In this document: piece after piece, positions 1-6,148 of the stretch | How positions within the stretch are numbered: position 1 is the first letter of the stretch | Layout of the letters: every line of letters starts with the position of its first letter | From: an uncultured Lactobacillus sp. | Lineage (GTDB): Bacteria; Bacillota; Bacilli; Lactobacillales; Lactobacillaceae | Reading direction: 5' to 3' | NCBI GenBank assembly: GCA_947252915.1 | Contig: CAMXWI010000037.1 | Coordinates: 1-7,583 of the forward strand | DNA length: 7,583 bases | The notes under the pieces: generated by a model | Told to the model about the DNA's origin: nothing | Seen by the model: only the letters and a program-made list of their open reading frames with translations | Databases searched by the model: none | Made by a program: the position numbers and the translations under genes

Positions 1-52
1 GGCCTCGGGGCTGACCAAAAAAGGCTGTGTCTAAGCTCCTTTGCGTTTTCAT
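1..52 (-). CDS. dtpT: POT-family di-/tripeptide transporter, N-terminal 17 residues (partial)
   Basis: The minus strand from the ATG at 50-52 reads MKTQRSLDTAFFGQPRG and then runs off the window edge. The FFGxPRG block just after the start is typical of proton-coupled POT/PTR2 peptide transporters, in which FFGHPRGLSTLFFTEMWE precedes the first membrane helix; here Gln replaces the usual His. DtpT imports di- and tripeptides across the cytoplasmic membrane of lactic acid bacteria. The start is supported by a strong Shine-Dalgarno (TAGGAGGAA, complement of 57-64) at normal spacing. Only 17 codons are visible, so membrane segments and the ExxERF motif cannot be checked. The family call rests on one short but distinctive motif. 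It lies downstream of the enzyme cluster on the same strand, but a separate promoter is plausible, so it need not be part of that operon. Confidence 0.8.
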   Translation of the reverse strand, partial: MKTQRSLDTAFFGQPRG

Positions 53-68
53 GCAATTCCTCCTAATG

Positions 69-89
69 AAAAAGGCACCATAATGGCGC
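69..89 (-). terminator. Weak hairpin plus T5 in the dtpT leader (terminator or attenuator)
   Basis: On the minus strand the arms GCGCCAT and ATGGTGC (75-89, one G-T wobble) can fold into a short hairpin. One base later comes a run of five T (complement of 69-73). It lies between the end of the enzyme cluster (189) and the dtpT ribosome binding site (57-64). It could be a weak rho-independent terminator for the seven-gene cluster. If the promoter at 139-166 is real, it would instead act as an attenuator in the dtpT leader. The effective stem is only 5-7 bp, so this is tentative. Confidence 0.35.
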
Positions 90-138
90 ACATGAAAATT
101 CTATTAAGATTTAATTTGAAATTAATAACAACCTTGTT

Positions 139-166
139 AGTATACACCTTTGATTGTTAAACGCAA
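139..166 (-). promoter_or_regulatory. Putative dtpT promoter
   Basis: On the minus strand a good -10 box TATACT (complement of 139-144) lies 16 bp downstream of a weak -35 TTGCGT (complement of 161-166). The start codon of dtpT is about 85 bases further on, giving a leader of roughly 80 nt. The -10 is convincing and the -35 is poor (three of six consensus bases). The rest of 65-188 shows no gene. Confidence 0.4.
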
Positions 167-188
167 ACTTCATTTTTAAGGCGACCTC

Positions 189-1052
189 TTACCCGAGAAC
201 GTGCCAATTTTTCAGTAAATCACGAATCTCCGCACTCACCTCTTGCTCGCGATTACGATAGATATGACTTGCTTTCCGGATCAAAATCAACTGATTCTGC
301 TGTGCAGTCGCCATTTGACGATTTAAAGTTCGTAAATACGTTGCTGGATTTCCACCAGTAAAATGATCATTTTCCCCAATCAAGAACGCCCCTGATTTTG
401 TGATGGCCTTTAACTGACTAAAATCACCACGGGGGTCAAAGTGAACATTATCCAGTGTGTTATCAGTTAGCCAACGTTTGGCATTGCCTGCCGTACTGGT
501 TAACCAACGAAAAAGGCGAAACGGCAAACGTTCTTCATCACGTCCCGCATCGATCATTTGCTGAATTACGCTTCGTTGGTCGGGACCAATCTTTTTTCGT
601 AAAACCGCTAAGTTCACTGGACTCATAAATAGAAAATGTTCAATTGGTGCTTCAGGATGGTTAGCTAGATAATGAATAACCTTATTGGCGCCTAGCGATT
701 GCCCACCTAAGATGATCTGTGCGTAATGATGTTGCGTGGCAAAATTTACATATGCTGCCACGTCATCATCACCGTCCTGAAAGTATTCATCAAACGCCCC
801 ATACGTTTCCTGACGACCAGTAATTTGGTTCACCGCATTGGTCACATTAAAAGCGTCCCGCGTATGGGCCACTACCAGATCAATCTGCTGCTGTTGCAGT
901 TGGTGGCCAATCACCGAATAAAATGGATTATTGTAGATATTACCTTCAACTCCGGTTACTAAAATTAAAACGGTTTTTGCAGCTGCGGAGTGAAACAGTC
1001 GCCCATTTAGAACCAACCCGGTCCGCGTCGTTACCTTCAATTCACGAACCAT
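189..1052 (-). CDS. Alpha/beta hydrolase A, DUF1749-like (287 aa)
   Basis: A soluble, probably cytoplasmic serine hydrolase of the alpha/beta fold. The nucleophile elbow GQSLG places Ser119. A late acid in GENDHF (Asp229) and a C-terminal His in KASHIY (His263) complete a plausible triad. The glycine-rich TGVEGN segment (33-38) after the first strand probably forms the oxyanion hole, and residues about 155-205 form the usual cap insertion. There is no signal peptide or membrane segment. It is a paralogue of hydrolase B (2805-3668): both are 287 residues and share SLGANKVI, DNVH and TAQQNQ. ATG 1050-1052 is preceded by AAGGAAGGTGA, and only 18 bp separate it from OYE-A, so it is the last gene of the cluster. 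Substrate unknown; an ester is likely from the family and context, but lipase, esterase or thioesterase cannot be told apart. Confidence 0.85.
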   Translation of the reverse strand: MVRELKVTTRTGLVLNGRLFHSAAAKTVLILVTGVEGNIYNNPFYSVIGHQLQQQQIDLVVAHTRDAFNVTNAVNQITGRQETYGAFDEYFQDGDDDVAAYVNFATQHHYAQIILGGQSLGANKVIHYLANHPEAPIEHFLFMSPVNLAVLRKKIGPDQRSVIQQMIDAGRDEERLPFRLFRWLTSTAGNAKRWLTDNTLDNVHFDPRGDFSQLKAITKSGAFLIGENDHFTGGNPATYLRTLNRQMATAQQNQLILIRKASHIYRNREQEVSAEIRDLLKNWHVLG

Positions 1053-1070
1053 AATGTCACCTTCCTTCGT

Positions 1071-2195
1071 CTAATGTTTCCTAACTGGTCGGGGGTTATG
1101 AATCGCCATATCGAGGTGATCACGTTCTGCTTGCAACATTGCTGGTGTATATCGATAGTGAGCAGCATGTTGCCAATTAAAACTCGTCTCAATCTGATCT
1201 TCACGATCGGTACGAATAAGTTCAATTAAATCTGGATTTAACATTACCGCTCGGCCAACTGCAATCAAGTCCGCCCAGCCGGTATTATAGGCATCGAGAA
1301 TTTGGTCAGCAGTCTTTAATGAGCCAACCCCAATTAATGGCAAGCGACCATTAATCCGCTCATGGTATACCTGCATCCGAGTCAATTTGCGGTCAGCACC
1401 CCGCCGTGGATGCGAGTAAAAGCCTAGTAGTGAGATGTGGAGATATTGCAGCGGCTTTTTAGTGAGTTCATCCACCAGCTTTAACGTATCCGTCATGGTA
1501 AAACCCTGGTATGGCCGTTCTGGAGAGAAACGATACCCAATAATGAAATCTGGCCGGTGGTGCTTTTGACGAACCGCGTCAATCGCATCAATGATTGCTA
1601 ATGGAAACTTGAGCCGTTTTTCAAAACTACCGCCCCATTCGTCAGTCCGGTGGTTAACGTTGCCCGCAAAAAATTGTTCAATTAACCAGCCATTCGAGCC
1701 TTGGATTTCAACACCGTCCATTCCGGCCCGCAGTCCAAGTTCGGCCGCCTTTGCAAAATTATTGACCATCTGTTTAACTTCGGCACCTGTCATCGTTTTA
1801 GCCCGTCCACGCGAATCACCACTTGGGGAAATAACTGGATACCCTTTCGTCATCCAACGCTTCGCCTTATACCCGGAGTGCGCTAACTGCATGATAATCT
1901 TGGCACCCTGTTCATGCGCAATTTGGACATATTCTTGTAGCGTTGCTAAGTTCTCCTCGGAATAGGCGTTTGGTGACTCAAACCCAATTCCACTCGGTGC
2001 AACGTTGGTAAATGGCATGATAAACATGCCAAAGCCACGAAAACGATCCCGCCAAAATTCCCGCGCGGTTGGGGTTAGTTCACCATTGTCACCTGAGTCA
2101 TAAATAGTCAGTGGTGCTACCACCAGCCGATTCTTAAGTTGGACTCCGTTGTTAAATGTATATGGTTCAAATAATGGTTGAAATTTAACTTTCAT
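1071..2195 (-). CDS. Old Yellow Enzyme A, NAD(P)H:flavin oxidoreductase (374 aa)
   Basis: A full-length FMN-dependent TIM-barrel ene-reductase of the OYE family, expected to reduce activated C=C bonds (enones, enoates, quinones) with NAD(P)H. Visible family landmarks are NRLVVAPLT (22-30, Thr30 near the flavin), QLAHSG (103-108, flavin-binding Gln), NHRTDEWGG (181-189), GYRFSPE (220-226), IGVG (288-291) and VGRA (313-316, the Arg that contacts FMN phosphate). The substrate-binding motif is unusual: HxxN/H-G-Y is expected, but QGSNGWL (165-171) is present, so the His is Gln165 and the proton-donor Tyr position is Trp170. The start has a GGAGGG site inside the end of the TMEM175 gene; the two overlap by 11 bp, suggesting translational coupling. 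It is a paralogue of OYE-B: 41 of the first 60 residues are identical. Exact substrate unknown. Confidence 0.93.
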   Translation of the reverse strand: MKVKFQPLFEPYTFNNGVQLKNRLVVAPLTIYDSGDNGELTPTAREFWRDRFRGFGMFIMPFTNVAPSGIGFESPNAYSEENLATLQEYVQIAHEQGAKIIMQLAHSGYKAKRWMTKGYPVISPSGDSRGRAKTMTGAEVKQMVNNFAKAAELGLRAGMDGVEIQGSNGWLIEQFFAGNVNHRTDEWGGSFEKRLKFPLAIIDAIDAVRQKHHRPDFIIGYRFSPERPYQGFTMTDTLKLVDELTKKPLQYLHISLLGFYSHPRRGADRKLTRMQVYHERINGRLPLIGVGSLKTADQILDAYNTGWADLIAVGRAVMLNPDLIELIRTDREDQIETSFNWQHAAHYRYTPAMLQAERDHLDMAIHNPRPVRKH

Positions 2196-2781
2196 GATTA
2201 TCCCTCCAATCTGTAATTTGATCTGAATCCTTGGGTGGAAACAAAATCCAAAAGATAATATTAATCCCGAGAATTAAAAGCGAAGCAATTGGTAGCCAGT
2301 AAATGACAATCAGCCCGGTGACTAATGAAAATAATTCAAATAACCACCGTTGTGGCTTGAGCATTAACATAATTTTTGGTGCCCGACGCGGGTTATCTTT
2401 TGCGAGGACAGCTACCATAATATAAAAGGTCACGCCCCACACTGCAAAAATCAGAAAATAGAAGTAGGCTGCTGCCCGAGAGAAGGGATCAGCGCTAATC
2501 CAGCCGGTTGCCACTGGAAAGAGCGACATGAAAAATAACCAGACAATGTTGAGCCAAAAGACCTTCCGCGAAATCCACTGAGCGTTTGCAAACAAATAGT
2601 GGTGATTGTACCAAGTAGCGGCAATCCGGAAAAAACTGATTAAGTAGGCCAGAAAATACGCCCGCTCCCTCAGTAGTGACCATAGGGTTGCGCCTTCTGG
2701 AATCTTGATTTCTAGAACCATTATGGTCATCACAATTGCGATAATGGCGTCAGTAAACGCTTCAACACGTGCTTTATTCAT
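2185..2781 (-). CDS. TMEM175/DUF1211-family membrane protein, putative K+ channel (198 aa)
   Basis: A small integral membrane protein with six likely membrane helices (about 9-26, 42-59, 73-95, 102-126, 147-163, 164-182). The N-terminus RVEAFTDAIIAI (5-16) matches the RxxxFSD motif that opens helix 1 in TMEM175 proteins, with Thr10 in place of Ser. WYNHHYLF (57-64) matches the conserved W..HH.LF segment after helix 2, and the length is that of bacterial members. Studied bacterial TMEM175 proteins form tetrameric potassium channels in the cytoplasmic membrane; function here is by homology only. The start has a strong GAGGAGGG site 23 bp after hydrolase B, and the stop lies inside OYE-A. Placement between soluble electrophile-type enzymes is unusual and may link ion flux to the same stress. 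Confidence 0.82.
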   Translation of the reverse strand: MNKARVEAFTDAIIAIVMTIMVLEIKIPEGATLWSLLRERAYFLAYLISFFRIAATWYNHHYLFANAQWISRKVFWLNIVWLFFMSLFPVATGWISADPFSRAAAYFYFLIFAVWGVTFYIMVAVLAKDNPRRAPKIMLMLKPQRWLFELFSLVTGLIVIYWLPIASLLILGINIIFWILFPPKDSDQITDWRDNHES

Positions 2782-2804
2782 GCTGTTTCCCTCCTCTCAT
2801 CAAG

Positions 2805-3668
2805 TCACTTATTCCATTCTTGAACGATTTTTAAAATATCATCAGCTAACTCTTGCTCCTTTTGTTGGTAGGTATGACCGGTCTTGGGGATAATAATCAT
2901 TTGATTTTGCTGAGCCGTTGGAAAATGATCATTAATATTTTTCAAAAATTGTTCTGGGTCTCCATAAGTAAATCGATCATAGCCACCGATCACTAGCGCC
3001 CCACTATGTGTTACCGCTGCAACTTGGGAGAAATCTTTCTCTGGTTCGACGTGAACATTATCCAAAATGTTATCAAAGACCCATTGGTAATCCGTATCAG
3101 CGGTCCCAGGAATCCAGCCAAGCAAATTAAATGGCATCCGCTGGTCTCCCTCACCCCGTTTACGCTGATCGAGAATTGCCTGTTTTTCTTCATCGGTTAC
3201 CACACTGGTTAGATGCTCAAGATTAGCCGGGCTCAATAGCAAGAAGTGGCTGATCCGGTAGTCATGGTGCCGAGCCAAATAGTAAATGACCTTATTTGCT
3301 CCTAGGGAATGACCGGCCAAAATCACATTCTGGTATCCCTGTTGATAGACATAGTTGAGATAGGCCTCAATATCCTCATCAGTATTATTAAAATCTTCAT
3401 TCCATGAACCAATCACTTCCTGCTGGCCAGTCTTGACGTTAACGGTGGGAATTTCACCGAAGGCATCTGCCGTTTGCGCATAGATAAAGTCAATTCCGGC
3501 AGCCGAAAGGGTCTTCCCGATGTTGACATAGAAAGGATTCGAGTAAAAGTTACCGTGGATCCCAGTAATCGCAATGACCACTGTGGAAGCATGCTTATCT
3601 GCAGGAGCATCAAAAAGGACCCCGGTTAGAACACTTCCCCGTTTAGTTGGTAATGCTAATCGTTTCAT
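2805..3668 (-). CDS. Alpha/beta hydrolase B, DUF1749-like (287 aa)
   Basis: A serine hydrolase of the alpha/beta fold with no secretion signal. GHSLG places nucleophile Ser121; GGYDRF gives Asp231 and KTGHTY gives His265, in the expected order. TGIHGN (35-40) is the likely oxyanion segment. Residues about 155-205 carry a charged cap insertion. It has the same length and block structure as hydrolase A (189-1052), so the two came from a duplication, but divergence across the cap suggests different substrates. ATG 3666-3668 starts 3 bp after the stop of the thioredoxin-fold gene, with the AAGAAGGGA site inside that gene's end, a tight operon arrangement. Likely an esterase by family; the substrate cannot be read from sequence. 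Confidence 0.85.
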   Translation of the reverse strand: MKRLALPTKRGSVLTGVLFDAPADKHASTVVIAITGIHGNFYSNPFYVNIGKTLSAAGIDFIYAQTADAFGEIPTVNVKTGQQEVIGSWNEDFNNTDEDIEAYLNYVYQQGYQNVILAGHSLGANKVIYYLARHHDYRISHFLLLSPANLEHLTSVVTDEEKQAILDQRKRGEGDQRMPFNLLGWIPGTADTDYQWVFDNILDNVHVEPEKDFSQVAAVTHSGALVIGGYDRFTYGDPEQFLKNINDHFPTAQQNQMIIIPKTGHTYQQKEQELADDILKIVQEWNK

Positions 3669-3671
3669 CGA

Positions 3672-4529
3672 TCATCCCTTCTTTCGATAAAATATTGTTC
3701 CCTTAACCCGTTGCTTTTCCAAGTCAAAAGTTGCTAATGCATCCGTGATGGCTTGTTCGTTCACATCAAATGCCGTCTGCAATTCTAATTGCGAAATATG
3801 CGGATGTTTATTCAAAAAGGCAGCCAATGTCGTAACATCAAACTTCACCGTTCGCTCGGTAATTGCTCCATCAGTTACCTGTTGAATTAATTTTTGCCAA
3901 TCCCCATATTTAGGCAGCCCTTTAACGACAAATGTTTTCCCTTGGTAGGTCAGTAGGTATGCTGGTAGCTGATCAATTTGTAGCTGTTGGCGAGCTTGTT
4001 CACTATCATTAAGTTTTTGTTTGATGGTAGCCGAGTTGTAACTGGCCTTAAATTCTTCCGCACCTAAGCCAAAGCGTTGAGCTAAAGTCGTTAAATATTT
4101 AATATCGTTAGTCTGCAGGTTATTGATCACCGTGTCATATTGAATTTCATACAATACCTGGTCTAATCGTGGTTGTTGATCGCCTGCGATTGTGAGGATC
4201 CCTTGATTGAGTGTAACAGAAGACAGATGGTGTTCATCAAATAACCGCTCATTACCACCCATATAAATCGGCATATTGCCGATTTGCTCCTCTTGGAGAT
4301 AGATCTGCATTAGTCGCACCCAATATTGGTTTAGGGCCACCCGATCGCCAAATCGCTGTCGGACATTTTGGTCCACTAAATCATAAACATTTTTTACTAG
4401 TTGCCCCGATAGAAACTTAAATTCCAATTGTTCTCCATAATGGGTTTCTAACTTGCGCGTTGTGGGCCACGTTTCCCAGAGCATGCCCATCATTGGATCA
4501 GCTACCGTCGTAATTACTAATTTTTTCAT
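3672..4529 (-). CDS. Cysteine-less DsbA/SpxH-like thioredoxin-fold protein (285 aa)
   Basis: The N-terminus (strand about 3-9, then DPMMGMLWE at 11-19) aligns with the DPxCxWCW active-site segment of FrnE/DsbA-like proteins, but both cysteines are gone (Met14 and Leu17). The whole protein contains no Cys. A helical insertion follows (about 45-175), then QLPAYLL (187-193), which occupies the cis-proline position (Pro189), and a final strand and helix to about 220. Residues 226-285 add a winged-helix-like tail; from memory a similar tail occurs in SpxH/YjbH, the ClpXP adaptor that targets Spx for degradation. Dithiol oxidoreductase activity is impossible. A binding or adaptor role, or decay, is more likely. 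The start has a GAGGTGAT site overlapping the OYE-B stop, 11 bp away. Fold call fairly firm, function open. Confidence 0.72.
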   Translation of the reverse strand: MKKLVITTVADPMMGMLWETWPTTRKLETHYGEQLEFKFLSGQLVKNVYDLVDQNVRQRFGDRVALNQYWVRLMQIYLQEEQIGNMPIYMGGNERLFDEHHLSSVTLNQGILTIAGDQQPRLDQVLYEIQYDTVINNLQTNDIKYLTTLAQRFGLGAEEFKASYNSATIKQKLNDSEQARQQLQIDQLPAYLLTYQGKTFVVKGLPKYGDWQKLIQQVTDGAITERTVKFDVTTLAAFLNKHPHISQLELQTAFDVNEQAITDALATFDLEKQRVKGTIFYRKKG

Positions 4530-4540
4530 TTAAGATCACC

Positions 4541-5647
4541 TCAGTAACGTTGTTTTACTTTTGGGAACATCGCGTTTCCCGCCATTGTTCCGTAGAGCAT
4601 TGCGGGCGTAAACCGATAAGAATCCATCTTTTCCCAGTCAAATTCACTTTGTACTTCTGCTTCCCGACCTTCTTTAATCATTTGAACCAAGTGTGGGTTT
4701 AATTCCACTGATCCACCGACAGCTAGGAAATCAGCCCAACCAGTTTCAAAAGCCTTCAAACCATTTTCTTCAGCAAATAGGTCACCGACCCCAATGAACG
4801 GAAGACGCCCGTTAATCCGCTTGTGGACTGCTTCCATTCTTGTCATCTTTGGATCGCCACCCCGTCGCACTTTCTTGTAGAAGTTCCATAACGAAATATG
4901 GAGATATTGGAGTGGCTTGTCAACTAACGCCAGGTTTTCCTTCATCGTTAAGCCATCTGTACCAGGTTCTTCAGGTGAAAAACGGTAACCAACGATAAAA
5001 TCTGGTCGGTGGTACTTTTGCCGAACTCGATCAACCGCATCAATAATTTACAGTGGGAAGTTAAAGCGTTTTTCCATTGTCCCACCCCAGTGGTCCGTAC
5101 GGTGATTAAAAGTTGCGGAAACAAATTGTTGAATTAGCCAACCGTTGGCACCGTGAATTTCGACTCCATCTAATCCAGCGCGAATTGCCAGTTCAGTGGC
5201 ATAGGCAAAGGAATGGATGATTTCTCGCACTTCAGCATCGGTCATTTCGTGTGCTCCATAATATGACATAGCACTTGGTCCCCAAACGCCGTTTCCACGA
5301 GTCATACTTGCATCAGCATGGAGTCCCGCATGGGCTAATTGGATTACCGCCTTCGCCCCTTGTTCATGGGAGATCTTGGCATATTCACGAAGATTTGCTA
5401 AATGGTCTTCACTAAATGCATTTGGTGATTCAAAACCAATTCCGCTTGGGTGAACGTTAGTGAAAGGAATGATCCACATTCCAAAGCCGTTAAAGCGGTC
5501 ATGCCAGAATCTGCGCGAAGTAGGAGTTAATTCACCGTCTGGACCAGCATCATAGACCGTCAATGGTGCCACTACCAAACGATTCTTGATTTCAACGTCG
5601 TTATTAAGTGTATATGGTTGGAATAATGGTTCGTATTTTTTGTTCAT
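4541..5647 (-). pseudogene. Old Yellow Enzyme B, interrupted by an in-frame TAA at codon 200
   Basis: An OYE-family ene-reductase gene of 369 codons counting both stops, read in one frame from ATG 5645-5647 to TGA 4541-4543, broken only by TAA at 5048-5050. The first half holds NRLVVAPLT, QLAHAG (103-108), the canonical HGANGWL (His165, Asn168) and NHRTDHWGG. After the stop the frame continues as IIDAVDRVRQ and GYRFSPE, then IGVG and the C-terminus, so there is no frameshift. The stop replaces Ala200 of OYE-A. Two more oddities: about four residues are missing before KPLQYLH, and the FMN-phosphate VGR motif reads VGG. The 199-residue product lacks half the barrel and should be inactive. The start is set by AAAGGAGA at good spacing; a possible upstream ATG at 5702-5704 lies in the promoter -35. 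A single-base sequencing error remains possible. Confidence 0.88.
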
Positions 5648-5675
5648 TTTAAAAATCTCCTTTAAAAGTTTTATA

Positions 5676-5704
5676 GTTATACGTATATTTTTCTTCCTTA
5701 ACAA
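5676..5704 (-). promoter_or_regulatory. Internal promoter upstream of OYE-B
   Basis: On the minus strand TTGTTA (complement of 5699-5704) and TATAAC (complement of 5676-5681) are separated by exactly 17 bp, in the 66-bp gap between the tautomerase and OYE-B. Transcription would begin near 5669, about 20 nt before the ATG. The shared 22-bp element (5680-5701) covers the spacer and the edges of both boxes. Confidence 0.6.
5680..5701. repeat. 22-bp intergenic element, copy 1 (candidate operator)
   Basis: The + strand reads TACGTATA followed by TTTTTCTTCCTTAA. The 14-base part is identical in copy 2 at 6157-6170, and 19 of 22 positions match overall. It overlaps the perfect palindrome TATACGTATA (5678-5687) and sits between the -35 and -10 of the internal promoter, where bound protein would block RNA polymerase. 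The likely binder is the adjacent HxlR regulator; this is inference. Confidence 0.5.
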
Positions 5705-5713
5705 GTAAAAAAA

Positions 5714-6076
5714 TTATAAGTAGTCACGGCGGTCAATATACTGCCCTTGAACACCCCAACTACTAATATCATCGTACTTGATATATAAATGATCAGGTTG
5801 GATCCCGAGGACATCATAAAATGCCTGGGTGATCGCGAAATTCAATTTATCATAACCAGCATGATCTTCTGTGCCGAAAATACTAACTTCAATATAAGCT
5901 AACGGGTCGTCTCCTTGCCCCCGTAAGTACAAGGGATAATTGTCTTGAAAACCGACCATCAATACATCTTCACTCTTGCCTGGGACGTTGGCAATCGCCA
6001 ATCCCAAACGTTTCTTCAACGCTAGTTCCTTGTTTTTAGGTAACTTAACATTAGTTCGTGACATAATAAATGGCAT
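5714..6076 (-). CDS. MIF-like tautomerase, Pro-1 type (120 aa)
   Basis: A member of the macrophage migration inhibitory factor/tautomerase superfamily. The chosen start gives MPFIM, so Met removal exposes the catalytic amino-terminal proline. Lys33 (mature numbering) in PGKSEDV lines up with MIF Lys32, IEVSIFG corresponds to the HSIGKIG strand, and the end PDHLYIKYDD resembles PDRVYINYYD of MIF. About 120 residues is the MIF length, longer than the 60-70 of 4-oxalocrotonate tautomerases. It probably acts as a cytoplasmic trimer on phenylpyruvate-like keto/enol compounds; the natural substrate is unknown. AGAGGAGG (complement of 6084-6091) fixes the start at 6076; an in-frame ATG at 6094 lies upstream of that site and would hide the proline. 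It is the first gene of the minus-strand cluster. Confidence 0.85.
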   Translation of the reverse strand: MPFIMSRTNVKLPKNKELALKKRLGLAIANVPGKSEDVLMVGFQDNYPLYLRGQGDDPLAYIEVSIFGTEDHAGYDKLNFAITQAFYDVLGIQPDHLYIKYDDISSWGVQGQYIDRRDYL

Positions 6077-6099
6077 TTTAATTCCTCCTCTCATGTTCC

Positions 6100-6126
6100 T
6101 TGACTTGAATCTAAAGTAAGTATATC
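6100..6126 (+). promoter_or_regulatory. Putative promoter of the HxlR regulator
   Basis: TTGACT (6100-6105) is a near-consensus -35. The likely -10 is TATATC (6121-6126, 15-bp spacer) or TATCGT (6123-6128, 17-bp spacer). The -10 region overlaps that of the opposing promoter (6119-6124), so the two promoters compete for the same DNA. Confidence 0.5.
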
Positions 6127-6147
6127 GTTGTGGATAGAGAAGAACAA
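6119..6147 (-). promoter_or_regulatory. Main promoter of the tautomerase-OYE-hydrolase cluster
   Basis: On the minus strand TTGTTC (complement of 6142-6147) and TATACT (complement of 6119-6124) are 17 bp apart, a good sigma-A promoter. The start point would be near 6112, leaving a leader of about 35 nt before the tautomerase ATG. Copy 2 of the 22-bp element begins 1 bp upstream of the -35. Confidence 0.65.
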
Positions 6148-6148
6148 G

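Noticed and set aside
40..167. Distant inverted repeat TTTGCGTTT (40-48) / AAACGCAAA (159-167), possible insertion-sequence end
   Set aside because: Only 9 bp, AT-rich, one arm lies inside the dtpT coding start, and no transposase or target duplication is visible.
726..962. Plus-strand open frame of 78 codons opposite hydrolase A
   Set aside because: It lies wholly inside a conserved hydrolase gene on the other strand and resembles no protein family.
1591..1965. Plus-strand open frame of 124 codons opposite OYE-A
   Set aside because: It is the antisense of a well-conserved OYE reading frame, with no good ribosome binding site and no recognisable protein features.
4541..4945. Separate 134-residue gene for the C-terminal part of OYE-B
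   Set aside because: The internal Met has no ribosome binding site and the same frame continues upstream through conserved OYE sequence to the TAA, so this is the tail of one broken gene.
5048..5050. Programmed readthrough or recoding of the TAA
   Set aside because: TAA is the least readthrough-prone stop, no recoding signal was recognised, and OYE-B shows other signs of decay.
5648..5704. Upstream start for OYE-B at 5704
   Set aside because: The extra 19 residues overlap the promoter -35 and lack a Shine-Dalgarno; ATG 5645-5647 has AAAGGAGA and aligns with the OYE-A start.
6077..6094. Upstream start for the tautomerase at 6094
   Set aside because: It would translate the AGAGGAGG site and bury the catalytic amino-terminal proline.
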